Part shown: piece by piece, positions 7,361-16,145 of the stretch | Layout of the letters: each line of letters begins with the position of its first letter | Position numbering within the stretch: the first letter of the stretch is position 1 | Assembly: GCF_037992945.1 (NCBI RefSeq) | Contig: NZ_CP150304.1 | Coordinates: 1,429,501-1,493,500 of the forward strand | From: Peribacillus sp. FSL E2-0218 | Lineage (GTDB): Bacteria > Bacillota > Bacilli > Bacillales > DSM-1321 | Direction: 5' to 3' | DNA: 64,000 nucleotides | The notes under the pieces: generated by a model | What the model was told of the DNA's origin: nothing | What the model saw: only the letters and a program-made list of their open reading frames with translations | Database searches by the model: none | Program-made: the position numbers and the translations under genes

Positions 7361-8593
7361 TTAAAAAGCCCAATCCCCATTACGGAAGACAGGTTCCGAA
7401 GTGCCGTCCTGTTTGATGCCGTCGATGTTCATGTGCTCCGAGCCAATCATGAAATCAACGTGTGCAAGGCTTTCATTCAGGCCATTTTCGGCAAGTTCTT
7501 CTGGACTCATGTTTTTCCCGCCTTCAATACAGAACGCATAGGAGCTGCCGATGGCGAGATGGTTTGATGCGTTTTCATCGAATAGGGTATTGAAGAATAA
7601 GACATTGGATTGGGAAATAGGTGAGTTGAATGGAACCAGTGCCACTTCGCCTAGATAATGTGAACCTTCATCCGTTGCCACCAATTGCTTTAGGATTTCT
7701 TCCCCTTCTTCGGCTTGTACTTCGACGATCCGTCCTTCTTTGAAAGTCACGGAAAATTTATCGATGATATTTCCGCTGTAACTAAGTGGTTTCGTGCTTG
7801 AAACCGTGCCGTTAACGCCTGTTTTTAATGGGACGGTAAATACTTCTTCGGTAGGCATGTTGGCCATGAACTCATGCCCATGTTGATTGACGCTTCCTGC
7901 GCCGACCCAAAGGTGCTTGTCAGGCAATTCGATGGTCAAATCCGTTCCTGGTGCTGTATAATGCAATTTTTGGTAACGCTTTTCATTTAGATAATCAACC
8001 TTTTCATGCAGGGTGTCATCATGGCTTTTCCAGGCAGCTACGGGATCTTTCACATCGACGCGAACTGCTTTGAAGATGGCTTCCCATAGCTTGGCGACGC
8101 GTGTTCCTTCCGCTTCTTCAGGAAATACTTTAGCGGCCCAGGCCTCTGAAGGGACGGCGACTATTGACCAGCTTACTTTATCGGATTGCATATATTGGCG
8201 CCACTTCTTCAGGGCAGTCCCTGATGCTTTTTGGAAGTTGGCCATCCTTTCAGGCTGAACACCTTTCAATAGGTCCGGGCTTGAAGAGATGACGGAAAGA
8301 TAAGCAGCTCCGTTTTCGGCCAGTTCAATCGTTTCTTCTGCACGCCATTTCGGATATTCATTGAAAACCTCATCCGGTGCCATTTCAAATTTGGTACGTG
8401 AAACGGTATCGTCATTCCAATTTACGATGACATTGCGGGCACCGCTTTCATATGCCTTTTTTACGATAAGACGGACAAGCTCTGCGCCTTCTAACGTAGT
8501 GTTGATGACTAGCGTTTGATCTGGTTGGATATTAACCCCTACCTTGACGGCAAGTTCAGCGTATTTTTCTAAATTCGTTTGAAAGTCACTCAT
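7361..8593 (-). CDS. ampS: Aminopeptidase, M29 family (AmpS/aminopeptidase II)
   Basis: 410 residues from ATG 8593, exactly the length of B. subtilis AmpS; the open frame extends upstream but the M29 homology starts at MSDFQTNLEKYAEL. Cytoplasmic metallo-aminopeptidase that removes N-terminal residues from peptides. The C-terminal half contains family signatures with metal ligands: NMPTEEVFT, EGSHYLGEVALV and ESLAHVDFMIGS with the His-x-Asp pair. Stand-alone gene with its own terminator. Confidence 0.92.
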   Translation of the reverse strand: MSDFQTNLEKYAELAVKVGVNIQPDQTLVINTTLEGAELVRLIVKKAYESGARNVIVNWNDDTVSRTKFEMAPDEVFNEYPKWRAEETIELAENGAAYLSVISSSPDLLKGVQPERMANFQKASGTALKKWRQYMQSDKVSWSIVAVPSEAWAAKVFPEEAEGTRVAKLWEAIFKAVRVDVKDPVAAWKSHDDTLHEKVDYLNEKRYQKLHYTAPGTDLTIELPDKHLWVGAGSVNQHGHEFMANMPTEEVFTVPLKTGVNGTVSSTKPLSYSGNIIDKFSVTFKEGRIVEVQAEEGEEILKQLVATDEGSHYLGEVALVPFNSPISQSNVLFFNTLFDENASNHLAIGSSYAFCIEGGKNMSPEELAENGLNESLAHVDFMIGSEHMNIDGIKQDGTSEPVFRNGDWAF

Positions 8594-8749
8594 CACTTCA
8601 AAACCCCTTTTCCATTTTCTACATTTATCATTGTACTTTTTGTCAGTAAAAAAAGAAACTTTTACGACATTCTGTGGGGAATAATCCCACAAGGGGTTCA
8701 TGAAAACTGGCGGAAGTCAGATTCAATCAGCCGTTTTTTAGGAGCAAGA

Positions 8750-8951
8750 TCATTTTTTCAATACATCATGGTCCACATAACGTTCACCATTGATTTCACT
8801 GAGGAGGTTAATGGCCACTCTGGCACCATCGCCGGCTTCCCGTAGGCCCTCCTGGTTATGCTGGCATCGGTATCAAGGAGCATGTTTTCCCGAAAAGGTG
8901 GCTGCACATCCCCCAGCGGTCCCATGTGCCGACACTAGCAATATCATACAT
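8750..8951 (-). pseudogene. Collapsed FAD/NAD(P)-dependent (thioredoxin reductase-like) oxidoreductase
   Basis: On the minus strand an RBS (AAAGGAG) and ATG 8951 open a frame starting MYDIASVGT. Reading on in all three frames gives pieces of a Rossmann FAD-binding start: VGT, then GPLG, CAATFSGK, LLDTDASITR. About 30 codons later another frame gives GLREAGDGARVAINLLSEI followed by NGERYVDHDVLKK and a stop, which I recognise as the C-terminus of the roughly 200-residue single-Rossmann oxidoreductase family. The central two thirds are deleted and at least two frameshifts are present. The two ends of one family in the right order make chance similarity unlikely. Confidence 0.6.
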
Positions 8952-9063
8952 AGGAAAAAAACTCCTTTTCTATCTTTCATTTTATCAAACCTAAAGAGGG
9001 AAAGACTATTGAAAAGATTCGAATAAACGAAATAATATAATCATTTGATTTTGTTGGCATAAA

Positions 9064-9092
9064 GAAAAGAGGATCCCTTTTGGGACCCCCTT
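9064..9092 (-). terminator. Terminator of dhaS
   Basis: GGGTCCC and GGGATCC form a stem with an AAAA loop on the minus strand, followed by TCTTTTCTTT. Confidence 0.6.
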
Positions 9093-9113
9093 TCTAAATC
9101 CGAATCAAGAAAT

Positions 9114-10601
9114 TCACTTACTCAAATTGATCCAGACACTTTTGACTTCGGAATAGTTTTCAAGTGCATACGATCCCATTTCACGTCCGATTCCGGATTG
9201 TTTGTAGCCTCCGAATGGGGAAGCGGCGTCAAATGCATTGTAACAGTTCACCCAAACCGTACCGGCCCGGAGTTTTCCGGCAACATAGTGGGCATTGGCC
9301 AAGTCGCTTGTCCATAAGCCGGCAGCCAAGCCATATTCACTGGCATTTGCCCGATTGATGACATCGTCTAAATCCTCGTATGGCATTGCGGCTATGACCG
9401 GCCCGAAAATCTCTTCCTTGGCAATGGTCATTTCCTCTTCAACGCCAGCGAAAATGGTAGGGGAGACAAAGTAGCCTTGTTCACCTGGTTTATTGCCGCC
9501 GACAAGAACTTCAGCACCTTCGTTTTTCCCCTTTTCAATATAGCCCATTACCCGGTTTTGCTGTTCCGCTGAAACAAGCGGTCCGATTTGTGTATTGGGA
9601 TCTAGACCTGCCCCTTGTTTGATGTTTTGGGCATGACTGGCCATATCGGCAACGACATTGTCATAATGTTTCTTTTGAATGTAGACCCTTGAGCCTGCAC
9701 AGCATACCTGCCCTTGGTTGAACATGACTCCATTAAGGGCTCCGGGGATTGCTTTTGAGAAATCGGCATCGGGAAGGATGATGTTTGGAGATTTTCCTCC
9801 AAGCTCCAATGTGACCCGTTTCAAGGAATAGGAAGCGGAACGCATGATCAGTTTTCCGACTTCGGTCGATCCAGTAAAGGCAATTTTGTTTACTTGAGGA
9901 TGGTCGACAAGTGCTTGTCCGGCCGTTTCACCAAAACCAGGAACGATATTGACGACGCCATCCGGGAAACCGGCTTCCGCGATTAATTCAGCTAAATAAA
10001 GGGCGGATAGGGGAGTTTGCTCCGCTGGCTTCAAGATGACCGTACAGCCTGTCGCAAGTGCCGCCCCAAGCTTCCACATCGCCATGAGAAGCGGAAAGTT
10101 CCAAGGGATGATTTGGCCCACAACACCGACGGGCTCATGTTTCGTATAATTAAAATAGTTTCCGCTAACGGGAATGGTCTGTCCGACAATCTTGGTGGAC
10201 CAGCCGGCGAAATATCTCATATGTTCAATCGCCAAAGGAATGTCAGCATTGGTGGTTTCACTGATTGGCTTTCCATTATCCAATGTTTCCAGTTGGGCGA
10301 GCTCGGTTTTATTTTCTTCCATTAAATCTGCTAGTTTATACATAAGCCTGCTGCGGGTTGCTGCGCTCATCCTGGACCAAGGACCTTCGTCGAATGCCTT
10401 GCGTGCAGCTTTAACGGCTAAATCAATGTCTTCTTTATCGGCTTCAAATACATCGGCAAGTTTTTGTCCTGTGGCAGGATTGGGCGTGGAGAAGGTTTTT
10501 TTTGAAGCACTTTCTACGAATTGGCCATTAATATAAAGCTTTTTTGGCCCGGTTAAAAATTTTTGCAGCTTTCCACTTACTTCTAACGTTAGATTTGTCA
10601 T
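9114..10601 (-). CDS. dhaS: NAD(P)-dependent aldehyde dehydrogenase (DhaS type)
   Basis: 495 residues, full length. Oxidises aldehydes to carboxylic acids. Catalytic parts are in place: Asn169 in PWNFP, Glu266 in LELGGKSP, the nucleophilic Cys300/301 in GQVCCAGSR, and EEIFGPV near 400. It matches B. subtilis DhaS in length and sequence pattern; the substrate in vivo is not known. Cytoplasmic. RBS GGAGGG precedes ATG 10601. Stand-alone gene, divergent from niaP with a 256-nt shared upstream region. Confidence 0.9.
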   Translation of the reverse strand: MTNLTLEVSGKLQKFLTGPKKLYINGQFVESASKKTFSTPNPATGQKLADVFEADKEDIDLAVKAARKAFDEGPWSRMSAATRSRLMYKLADLMEENKTELAQLETLDNGKPISETTNADIPLAIEHMRYFAGWSTKIVGQTIPVSGNYFNYTKHEPVGVVGQIIPWNFPLLMAMWKLGAALATGCTVILKPAEQTPLSALYLAELIAEAGFPDGVVNIVPGFGETAGQALVDHPQVNKIAFTGSTEVGKLIMRSASYSLKRVTLELGGKSPNIILPDADFSKAIPGALNGVMFNQGQVCCAGSRVYIQKKHYDNVVADMASHAQNIKQGAGLDPNTQIGPLVSAEQQNRVMGYIEKGKNEGAEVLVGGNKPGEQGYFVSPTIFAGVEEEMTIAKEEIFGPVIAAMPYEDLDDVINRANASEYGLAAGLWTSDLANAHYVAGKLRAGTVWVNCYNAFDAASPFGGYKQSGIGREMGSYALENYSEVKSVWINLSK

Positions 10602-10757
10602 TAATTACCCTCCTGAATTTGATTATCTTGGGCAAGACATGATGACTTCTTGTTAACGCTATATGCCAATTATTATCATAAATCAAAAATAAGGAATATT
10701 CAAATTATATGATTCCAGATTCTGTTAGCGGCGTTGTTTCTATCCGTCAAAACTTTT

Positions 10758-10773
10758 TGTCATGACATCTGTA
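10758..10773. promoter_or_regulatory. Possible operator in front of niaP
   Basis: TGTCATGACA is a perfect 10-bp palindrome followed by TCTGTA, inside the probable promoter region of niaP. It resembles the general form of Bacillus NiaR sites, which control niacin genes; my recall of that consensus is not exact. Confidence 0.35.
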
Positions 10774-10857
10774 TTTACTATAGCAAAAAAGAAAGTTAAT
10801 AGGTAAAATGAATAAGGATAAAATAACGAGAAGGTCTAAAGGTTTCAGGAGGATTAT

Positions 10858-12063
10858 ATGGGAAATGATGCGAAAACGATCTCACAGCGGAAATTGCTTG
10901 GTGTTGCGGGACTTGGTTGGATGTTCGATGCACTTGATGTCGGTATGCTTTCCTTCATCATTGTTGCATTGAAACAGGAATGGAGCTTAACCAGTGAACA
11001 GGTTGGCTGGATAGGAAGCATAAATTCCATCGGGATGGCTGTTGGAGCCGTTTTCTTTGGGATGATGGCCGATAGGGTCGGAAGGAAGAATGTCTTCATC
11101 ATTACATTATTATTATTTTCGATTGCAAGTGGTTTGTCTGCAGCAGTCAGTACACTCAGTTTGTTCTTGATTTTGCGATTTTTGATCGGAATGGGATTAG
11201 GAGGGGAGCTTCCGGTTGCCTCGACATTGGTTTCGGAAAGTGTTGAAGCAAGTAAAAGGGGGAGGGTCGTCGTCCTGCTTGAAAGCTTCTGGGCGGTTGG
11301 CTGGATATTGGCGGCACTGATTTCCTTTTTCATCATTCCGGCTTATGGCTGGCGGGTTGCACTTCTTTTAAGTGCCGTTCCAGCTTTATATGCGCTGTAT
11401 CTGCGTATAAAATTGCCAGATTCACCCAAATATAACGAGCTTGAAAAGAAGATGAGGCCTTCTGCATTCAGTAATTTGAAAAGTGTCTGGAAAAAGGAAT
11501 ATCTGCGCCAGACAATCGTATTGTGGATATTATGGTTTTGTGTCGTCTTTTCCTATTATGGAATGTTTTTATGGCTGCCGAGTGTCATGGTCCTAAAGGG
11601 CTTCAGCATGATCCAAAGCTTCGAATATGTATTGATCATGACGCTTGCACAGCTACCGGGCTATTTTTCGGCAGCATGGCTGATTGAAAAGGCAGGACGT
11701 AAATTCGTTCTGATCACATACTTGATCGGTACGGCCATCAGTGCCTATTTCTTTGGCTCGGCCGAAGAGTTAGCTCTCCTTATTGCATCTGGAATGTTTC
11801 TGTCATTCTTCAATCTGGGAGCATGGGGTGCACTTTATGCATATACACCTGAGCAGTACCCAACCGCGGTTCGAGGTACAGGCACTGGGTTAGCGGCCGG
11901 CATCGGCAGGATAGGCGGTGTCCTCGGACCCTTGCTTGTCGGGTATTTGGTTGCTTCAAGCACTCCGATTTCAACGATTTTCACTATTTTTACAATCGCC
12001 ATTCTCGTGGGTGCCATTGCAGTAGCCTTCGGTAAAGAAACAAAGAATACCGTTTTGACATAA
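10858..12063 (+). CDS. niaP: Niacin transporter NiaP (MFS)
   Basis: 401 residues with 12 predicted membrane helices, the length of B. subtilis NiaP (YceI). Major facilitator signatures are clear: GMMADRVGRKNVF between helices 2 and 3, RFLIGMGLGGELPVA, and YTPEQYPTAVRGTGTG before helix 11, typical of the NiaP/sugar-porter branch. It imports nicotinic acid or nicotinamide for NAD salvage. RBS AGGAGGATT before ATG 10858. Single gene followed by a terminator; probably repressed by NiaR when niacin is plentiful (inference from the family and the palindrome at 10758). Confidence 0.85.
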   Translation: MGNDAKTISQRKLLGVAGLGWMFDALDVGMLSFIIVALKQEWSLTSEQVGWIGSINSIGMAVGAVFFGMMADRVGRKNVFIITLLLFSIASGLSAAVSTLSLFLILRFLIGMGLGGELPVASTLVSESVEASKRGRVVVLLESFWAVGWILAALISFFIIPAYGWRVALLLSAVPALYALYLRIKLPDSPKYNELEKKMRPSAFSNLKSVWKKEYLRQTIVLWILWFCVVFSYYGMFLWLPSVMVLKGFSMIQSFEYVLIMTLAQLPGYFSAAWLIEKAGRKFVLITYLIGTAISAYFFGSAEELALLIASGMFLSFFNLGAWGALYAYTPEQYPTAVRGTGTGLAAGIGRIGGVLGPLLVGYLVASSTPISTIFTIFTIAILVGAIAVAFGKETKNTVLT

Positions 12064-12068
12064 AGATG

Positions 12069-12098
12069 GAGGGGACTGAATGTTAGTCCCCTCTTTTG
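12069..12098 (+). terminator. Terminator of niaP, convergent with thiE
   Basis: GAGGGGACT pairs with AGTCCCCTC around a short loop, followed by TTTTG. Confidence 0.75.
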
Positions 12099-12100
12099 CG

Positions 12101-12733
12101 TCATGTGAATACTTTTATCCTTTCTAAAAGGGATGTGGAAGCCTCCCGCGGATTTTTTGCATTCATGATGGCTGAAACCACGGCGGCTCCGGCCAGGCCT
12201 TTATCAGTAAGTGAGGCAATGTTATCGGTATTGATGCCCCCGATGGCCACGGCTGGAATTGATACGCTTCGGCAGATTTCCTCCAATTCGCGGATCGCCA
12301 TTGGCGTTGCATCTTGCTTTGTCTTCGTAGGGAAAACCGAACCAACGCCGATATAGTCCGCTCCATCTCGTTCCGCTTCGAGAGCTTCCTTCAGATTCGA
12401 AACGGATACACCGATAATCATTTCTTCTGGGACCATTTGCTTGATGACGGAAAGCGGGAGGTCATCCTGGCCAATATGTATCCCGTCCGCGCCAATAGCA
12501 AGGGCTATATCCACCCGGTCATTAATGATCAGGGGAGTGGACAATTCGTTCAATACCTGCTTTAAGGCCGCAGCTTTTCTATAAAAGGACAGGGATGAAT
12601 TGTTCTTCTCCCTAAGTTGTACAGCCGAAACGCCACCAGCAATCGATTCCGAGATGATTTTGGTCAAGTTTACAATATCTATCGACTCTTCCGTAACTAA
12701 ATATAGGCTTAAATCAATGTGTGATTTTTTCAT
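12101..12733 (-). CDS. thiE: Thiamine phosphate synthase ThiE
   Basis: 210 residues, TIM barrel. Joins hydroxymethylpyrimidine diphosphate and hydroxyethylthiazole phosphate to thiamine phosphate. Signatures: VQLREKN, NDRVDIALAIGADGIHIGQDD with Mg/diphosphate-binding Asp residues, GVSVSNLKEA, and YIGVGSVFPTKTK. Last gene of the tenA-thiW-thiD-thiM-thiE operon; its start overlaps thiM by 20 nt, so translation is probably coupled. Confidence 0.96.
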   Translation of the reverse strand: MKKSHIDLSLYLVTEESIDIVNLTKIISESIAGGVSAVQLREKNNSSLSFYRKAAALKQVLNELSTPLIINDRVDIALAIGADGIHIGQDDLPLSVIKQMVPEEMIIGVSVSNLKEALEAERDGADYIGVGSVFPTKTKQDATPMAIRELEEICRSVSIPAVAIGGINTDNIASLTDKGLAGAAVVSAIMNAKNPREASTSLLERIKVFT

Positions 12734-13535
12734 TCATTTTCACCTCATTCATCCACATTTCCTTATCCATTCTTGATATTGCGTCAATTAAGCGCACCCG
12801 AAAGGTTCCTGTGCCTTCATGCTTTTGCAAGGTTTCAGCAGCGATCTCCCCTGAAATGCTCATCGTCGAGATTCCGGCAACTGCTGCAGCATAATAGTCG
12901 TCCGTGATTCCGGAAAAGGCGCCGATAAGTGCGGTGGCCATACATCCCGTGCCTGTTACATTCGTTAATAGAACGTTCCCGTTATCAATGAGGGATGTGT
13001 GCTTCCCGTTACTAACAGCGTCGATAGCCCCGCTGACCACGACGACACTATTCAACTCCTTTGCCGCAGCTGCAGCAAGAGCCTCATTGCTAATCGCCAG
13101 TTCCTCTGAGTCGACTCCCCGTGTAACGATATCGCCGCCGATCAAACGGTGAATCTCGCTCGCATTACCGCGGATGATCTGGAAGGAGACCTTCTTTAGA
13201 AGCTCACTGGCTTTCTCTGTTCGATACGGTGTGGCGCCGACTCCCACAGGATCCAAAATGACCGGGATATTTCTGGAGTTTGCCGTCCTACCGGCTATCT
13301 CCATGGCTTCCAGGGATTTTTCATCAATCGTACCGAAATTCAGGACAAGTGCATCCGCCAACTTGACCATCGCTTCGACTTCCTTGGGACTGGATGTCAT
13401 CACAGGTGATCCACCGATGGCAAGCGTGGCATTTGCACAATCGTTGACCGTAACAAAGTTGGTGATTTGGTGTACAAGTGGTTTTCTTTCTTTTACCTTT
13501 TCAAACAAGTCAGCTGCCGAAAACTTTATATTCAT
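12714..13535 (-). CDS. thiM: Hydroxyethylthiazole kinase ThiM
   Basis: 273 residues. Phosphorylates the thiazole alcohol recovered from degraded thiamine. Ribokinase-like fold with the nucleotide/catalytic motif NVTGTGCMATALIGAF near residues 190-206, whose Cys is the conserved family residue, and LDPVGVGATPYRTEKA. Overlaps thiD by 4 nt upstream and thiE by 20 nt downstream, so it is translated as part of one operon mRNA. Confidence 0.95.
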   Translation of the reverse strand: MNIKFSAADLFEKVKERKPLVHQITNFVTVNDCANATLAIGGSPVMTSSPKEVEAMVKLADALVLNFGTIDEKSLEAMEIAGRTANSRNIPVILDPVGVGATPYRTEKASELLKKVSFQIIRGNASEIHRLIGGDIVTRGVDSEELAISNEALAAAAAKELNSVVVVSGAIDAVSNGKHTSLIDNGNVLLTNVTGTGCMATALIGAFSGITDDYYAAAVAGISTMSISGEIAAETLQKHEGTGTFRVRLIDAISRMDKEMWMNEVKMNEKITH

Positions 13536-14338
13536 ATGGATTCACTCCGTTCTTTTTTTGAAAATGAATGAAAATGATGGACAGGCCCATGTCCCCCTCC
13601 TATTGAAAAACTATTCCGTATCGCTTCGGAGATATACAGCTTGGCCTGCACGATCGACTCTTGCAGCGATTGTCCATTAGCCAAGTTGGATGCAATGGCG
13701 GAGGAGAGGGTACAGCCAGTCCCGTGAGTGTTTTTCGTATGGATTCTTTCTCCTTTTATCCAGTGAAAGTTCTTTCCATCATAAAAGAGGTCGTTTGGGT
13801 TTCCCTCTGCATGCCCCCCTTTAAGTAAAACGGCATTGGAACCCAATTCAATCAAGGATAAACAAGCCTTGTAAAAGTCTTGCTCCGTTCGAATCGATAA
13901 ACCAGTAAGTACCTCCGCCTCCGGTACATTAGGGGTGATGAGCGTTGCAAGCGGGAGCAAGTTCGTTTTTAGGGCAGTAACGGCTTTTCCGTCCAGCAAA
14001 TGGTGGCCGCTTTTGGAAATCATGACTGGGTCAAGGATGACGATGGCCGGTAAGTAGGTATTAAGAGCTTCAGCGACTGTTTCGACGATTTCTTTTGAAC
14101 CAAGCATGCCGATTTTTACTGCATCGACGTGTATATCTTCGAAAACGGCAGCCATTTGATCAGTGATGATATCCGTGTCGATCGCCTGAACGGAACGAAC
14201 TTCCTTTGTGTTTTGTGCAGTGACGGCCGTGATGACGGACATCCCGAAGATCCCATGTGCAGAAAATGTTTTGATATCGGCTTGTATCCCTGCGCCGCCC
14301 CCTGAGTCAGAGCCTGCGATGGTTAATGCTTTTTTCAT
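13532..14338 (-). CDS. thiD: Hydroxymethylpyrimidine/phosphomethylpyrimidine kinase ThiD
   Basis: 268 residues. Carries out the two phosphorylations of the pyrimidine half of thiamine. Signatures: AGSDSGGGAGIQADIKTFSA at the N-terminus, LDPVMISKSGHHLL in the middle, and NTHGTGCTLSSAIA near 210 with the catalytic Cys region. RBS GAAGGGG precedes ATG 14338. Overlaps thiW by 32 nt and thiM by 4 nt. Confidence 0.95.
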   Translation of the reverse strand: MKKALTIAGSDSGGGAGIQADIKTFSAHGIFGMSVITAVTAQNTKEVRSVQAIDTDIITDQMAAVFEDIHVDAVKIGMLGSKEIVETVAEALNTYLPAIVILDPVMISKSGHHLLDGKAVTALKTNLLPLATLITPNVPEAEVLTGLSIRTEQDFYKACLSLIELGSNAVLLKGGHAEGNPNDLFYDGKNFHWIKGERIHTKNTHGTGCTLSSAIASNLANGQSLQESIVQAKLYISEAIRNSFSIGGGHGPVHHFHSFSKKERSESI

Positions 14339-14834
14339 GGAAAAACCCCTTCACATAAGTATTTTTCAATAATATTTTCAGTAAAATGAAAGCGAAAATG
14401 GCACCTGCCATTGAACTAAGCATAAAAGCTGGCATAATGCCAAAAAGAGCTGCTTTTTCCCCTAAGAGGAGTACCGCGATCGGATAACAGGCAAGCGAAC
14501 CTAGAAGGCCGGTCCCCGTCACTTCCCCTAGACAGGCGAAAGTCAATCGCTTGGTTTTACGGTAAAGGAACGCAGCCAGCAGTGCACCGATCATACTGCC
14601 AGGAAAGGCGAAAAGTGATCCCGTACCAGATATATTTCTCAACAAGGAAACGAGGAAAGCTTGCGTAACCGCATAGGCAGGGCCGAGTAAAACAGCTGTC
14701 AGGACATTGGCCAGGTGCTGAATCGGAAAAGCTTTCACAAATCCTACCGGGATGAATATAAAGGAACTGGTTATAGTCGTTATGGCTGTGATCATTGCCG
14801 TCAACGTCATTTTTCTGATTGTGTTGATCATCAT
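14307..14834 (-). CDS. thiW: ThiW, thiazole-precursor ECF transporter S component
   Basis: 175 residues, five or six membrane helices, no ATPase domain. It has the FIPVGFVKAFPIQHLANVL and SGTGSLFAFPGSMIGALLAA patterns of the ThiW family, the substrate-binding subunit that works with the shared EcfA/EcfT module to import the hydroxyethylthiazole part of thiamine. Its place next to thiM, the kinase for that compound, and under the TPP riboswitch supports this. RBS is weak (TAGGTCG). Confidence 0.9.
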   Translation of the reverse strand: MMINTIRKMTLTAMITAITTITSSFIFIPVGFVKAFPIQHLANVLTAVLLGPAYAVTQAFLVSLLRNISGTGSLFAFPGSMIGALLAAFLYRKTKRLTFACLGEVTGTGLLGSLACYPIAVLLLGEKAALFGIMPAFMLSSMAGAIFAFILLKILLKNTYVKGFFHEKSINHRRL

Positions 14835-14843
14835 GTCTACGAC

Positions 14844-15539
14844 CTACAAGGGCCAATCCTGCTCATTTTGAACCATGTCCCAGAATAAATATTCGTAGCG
14901 GGAGGTCACCAAGAAGTGCTTTTCCAGTCTCTGCAGTTCTTTTTCAGGCATCCCTTCCGTCAATTCCTCCAATAAAGCAATCAGCCACTTATGTGCTTCA
15001 CCGAATTCTGGGGAGGAATAGGATTCAATCCATTTTGCATAGGGGTTGTTATCCAAATTCTTGCCATTTCGTTCTTTTAAAAGCAGACCGATTTCATAAT
15101 AATCCCAGGCACAAGGGAGAAGACAGGCGATTAAATCTGCCAAAGTACCATGTTGAGCAGCATTCAGCATGTAACCCGAATAGGCAAGGGTAGTGGGAGT
15201 AGGTTCCGTATCTTCCAATTGCTGTGAAGTAATTCCGAACTCCAAGGCATAATGCCTATGGATATCCATTTCGACCTGTATCGTTTCATTCAAGATTTCC
15301 GCAAACTTTGCCATGGTTTCAACATTATGCGCTTTAATGACACCTAAAGCGAAAAGCTTGGAATAATCCATCAAATAGATATAGTCCTGCTTCAAGTAAT
15401 AAGCAAACTTATGTTCAGGAAGCGTTCCGGTTCCGATAGCTTGGACAAAGGGATGTGAATGGTTCCTTTCCCAAATTTCCTTTGCGCGTGCATGAAGTCT
15501 GTCACTGAAGGTTTCTGTTTTAATATTTTTCATGTTCAT
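14844..15539 (-). CDS. tenA: Thiaminase II TenA (aminopyrimidine aminohydrolase)
   Basis: 231 residues, all-helical. TenA releases hydroxymethylpyrimidine from degraded thiamine (formylaminopyrimidine pathway). Visible family motifs: FAYYLKQDYIYLMDYSK, LLPCAWDYYEIG with the catalytic Cys, and WIESYSSPEF with the active-site Glu/Tyr region. First gene of the thiamine salvage operon, directly behind the TPP riboswitch. With thiW, thiD, thiM and thiE this gives salvage of both halves; thiC and thiG are not in the window. Confidence 0.95.
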   Translation of the reverse strand: MNMKNIKTETFSDRLHARAKEIWERNHSHPFVQAIGTGTLPEHKFAYYLKQDYIYLMDYSKLFALGVIKAHNVETMAKFAEILNETIQVEMDIHRHYALEFGITSQQLEDTEPTPTTLAYSGYMLNAAQHGTLADLIACLLPCAWDYYEIGLLLKERNGKNLDNNPYAKWIESYSSPEFGEAHKWLIALLEELTEGMPEKELQRLEKHFLVTSRYEYLFWDMVQNEQDWPL

Positions 15540-15571
15540 CCCCCTTTATATGGAAAGATTATTTAGGGCCA

Positions 15572-15606
15572 ATAAAAAACCCCCGTTCCTGAATAACGGA
15601 ACGGGG
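15572..15606 (-). terminator. Terminator of the TPP riboswitch
   Basis: On the minus strand CCCCGTTCCG and the reverse GGAACGGGG pair around TTATTC, followed by TTTTTTATT. It lies between the aptamer and tenA. Confidence 0.9.
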
Positions 15607-15633
15607 CAGATGGATATAGCCGGAATGGGCGAT

Positions 15634-15730
15634 CTCATCCACTTTCCTCCGCCGGTATGAGCCGGTTCAGGTTCAAAGGGTCCGGAAATTACTTCCATCT
15701 CAGTCTTGACAAGACTCCCCTAGTGGTGTG
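15634..15730 (-). promoter_or_regulatory. TPP riboswitch (THI element)
   Basis: Read on the minus strand, the conserved blocks occur in order: ACTAGGGGAGTCTTG, CTGAGATGG, ACCCTTTGAACCTGA, and CATACCGGCGGAGGAAAGTGG. It binds thiamine diphosphate and, through the terminator at 15572-15606, shuts off the tenA-thiWDME operon. Confidence 0.97.
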
Positions 15731-15750
15731 CATTGTATGTAATTACTGCC

Positions 15751-15778
15751 ATCATATCAGAAAGCCAAGAAAATGCAA
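15751..15778 (-). promoter_or_regulatory. Promoter of the thiamine operon
   Basis: TTGCAT, 16-nt spacer, TATGAT on the minus strand, about 20 nt before the aptamer. Confidence 0.65.
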
Positions 15779-15824
15779 CCCGCCTTTGAAAGGGAAGAGA
15801 GTGGAAAAAAGGGGAACGAGGCAA

Positions 15825-15853
15825 TTGACTTTTGTGAATTATTGGGATAAGAT
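15825..15853 (+). promoter_or_regulatory. Promoter of the SAM riboswitch transcript
   Basis: TTGACT, 17-nt spacer, TAAGAT, about 28 nt before the riboswitch. Confidence 0.7.
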
Positions 15854-15880
15854 AATGTTCACATCATTTATATAATTGAA

Positions 15881-16037
15881 TTCTTATCCAGAGAGGTGGA
15901 GGGACTTGGCCCTATGAAACCTCGGCAGCAGACCCATATGGGAACTGTGCTACATCCAACAAGCGATCGCTTGGAAGATAAGAAGAGCCGTCCGGACCCT
16001 GTCAGCCTCTTCTTTAATTGAAGAGGCTTTTATTTTT
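15881..16037 (+). promoter_or_regulatory. SAM-I riboswitch (S box) with terminator
   Basis: Core blocks CTTATCCAGAGAGGTGGAGG, CCTATGAAACCTCGGCAGCA, GTGCTACATCC and GGAAGATAAG are all present. The expression platform ends in GCCTCTTC/GAAGAGGC (16007-16029) followed by TTTTATTTTTG. SAM binding should favour termination. The next genes are an FbpA-like protein at 16146 and a Spo0E-like protein at 16597; no methionine or sulfur gene follows. Confidence 0.95.
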
Positions 16038-16145
16038 GTAAAATAGTGTTTAAGGACATAATAGAAAAGGTATATATAATTTGGTGAAATTGAAACTTGT
16101 TAAGGTAGCTTAGGCTTTAAGCTGACAAGGAAAGGAGCCATTAAT

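Noticed and set aside
10854..11336. 160-residue open frame on the minus strand
   Set aside because: Antisense shadow of niaP; composition typical of reverse-frame membrane protein codons.
15657..15875. 72-codon open frame on the plus strand
   Set aside because: Covers the antisense of the TPP riboswitch; non-coding structure explains the sequence.
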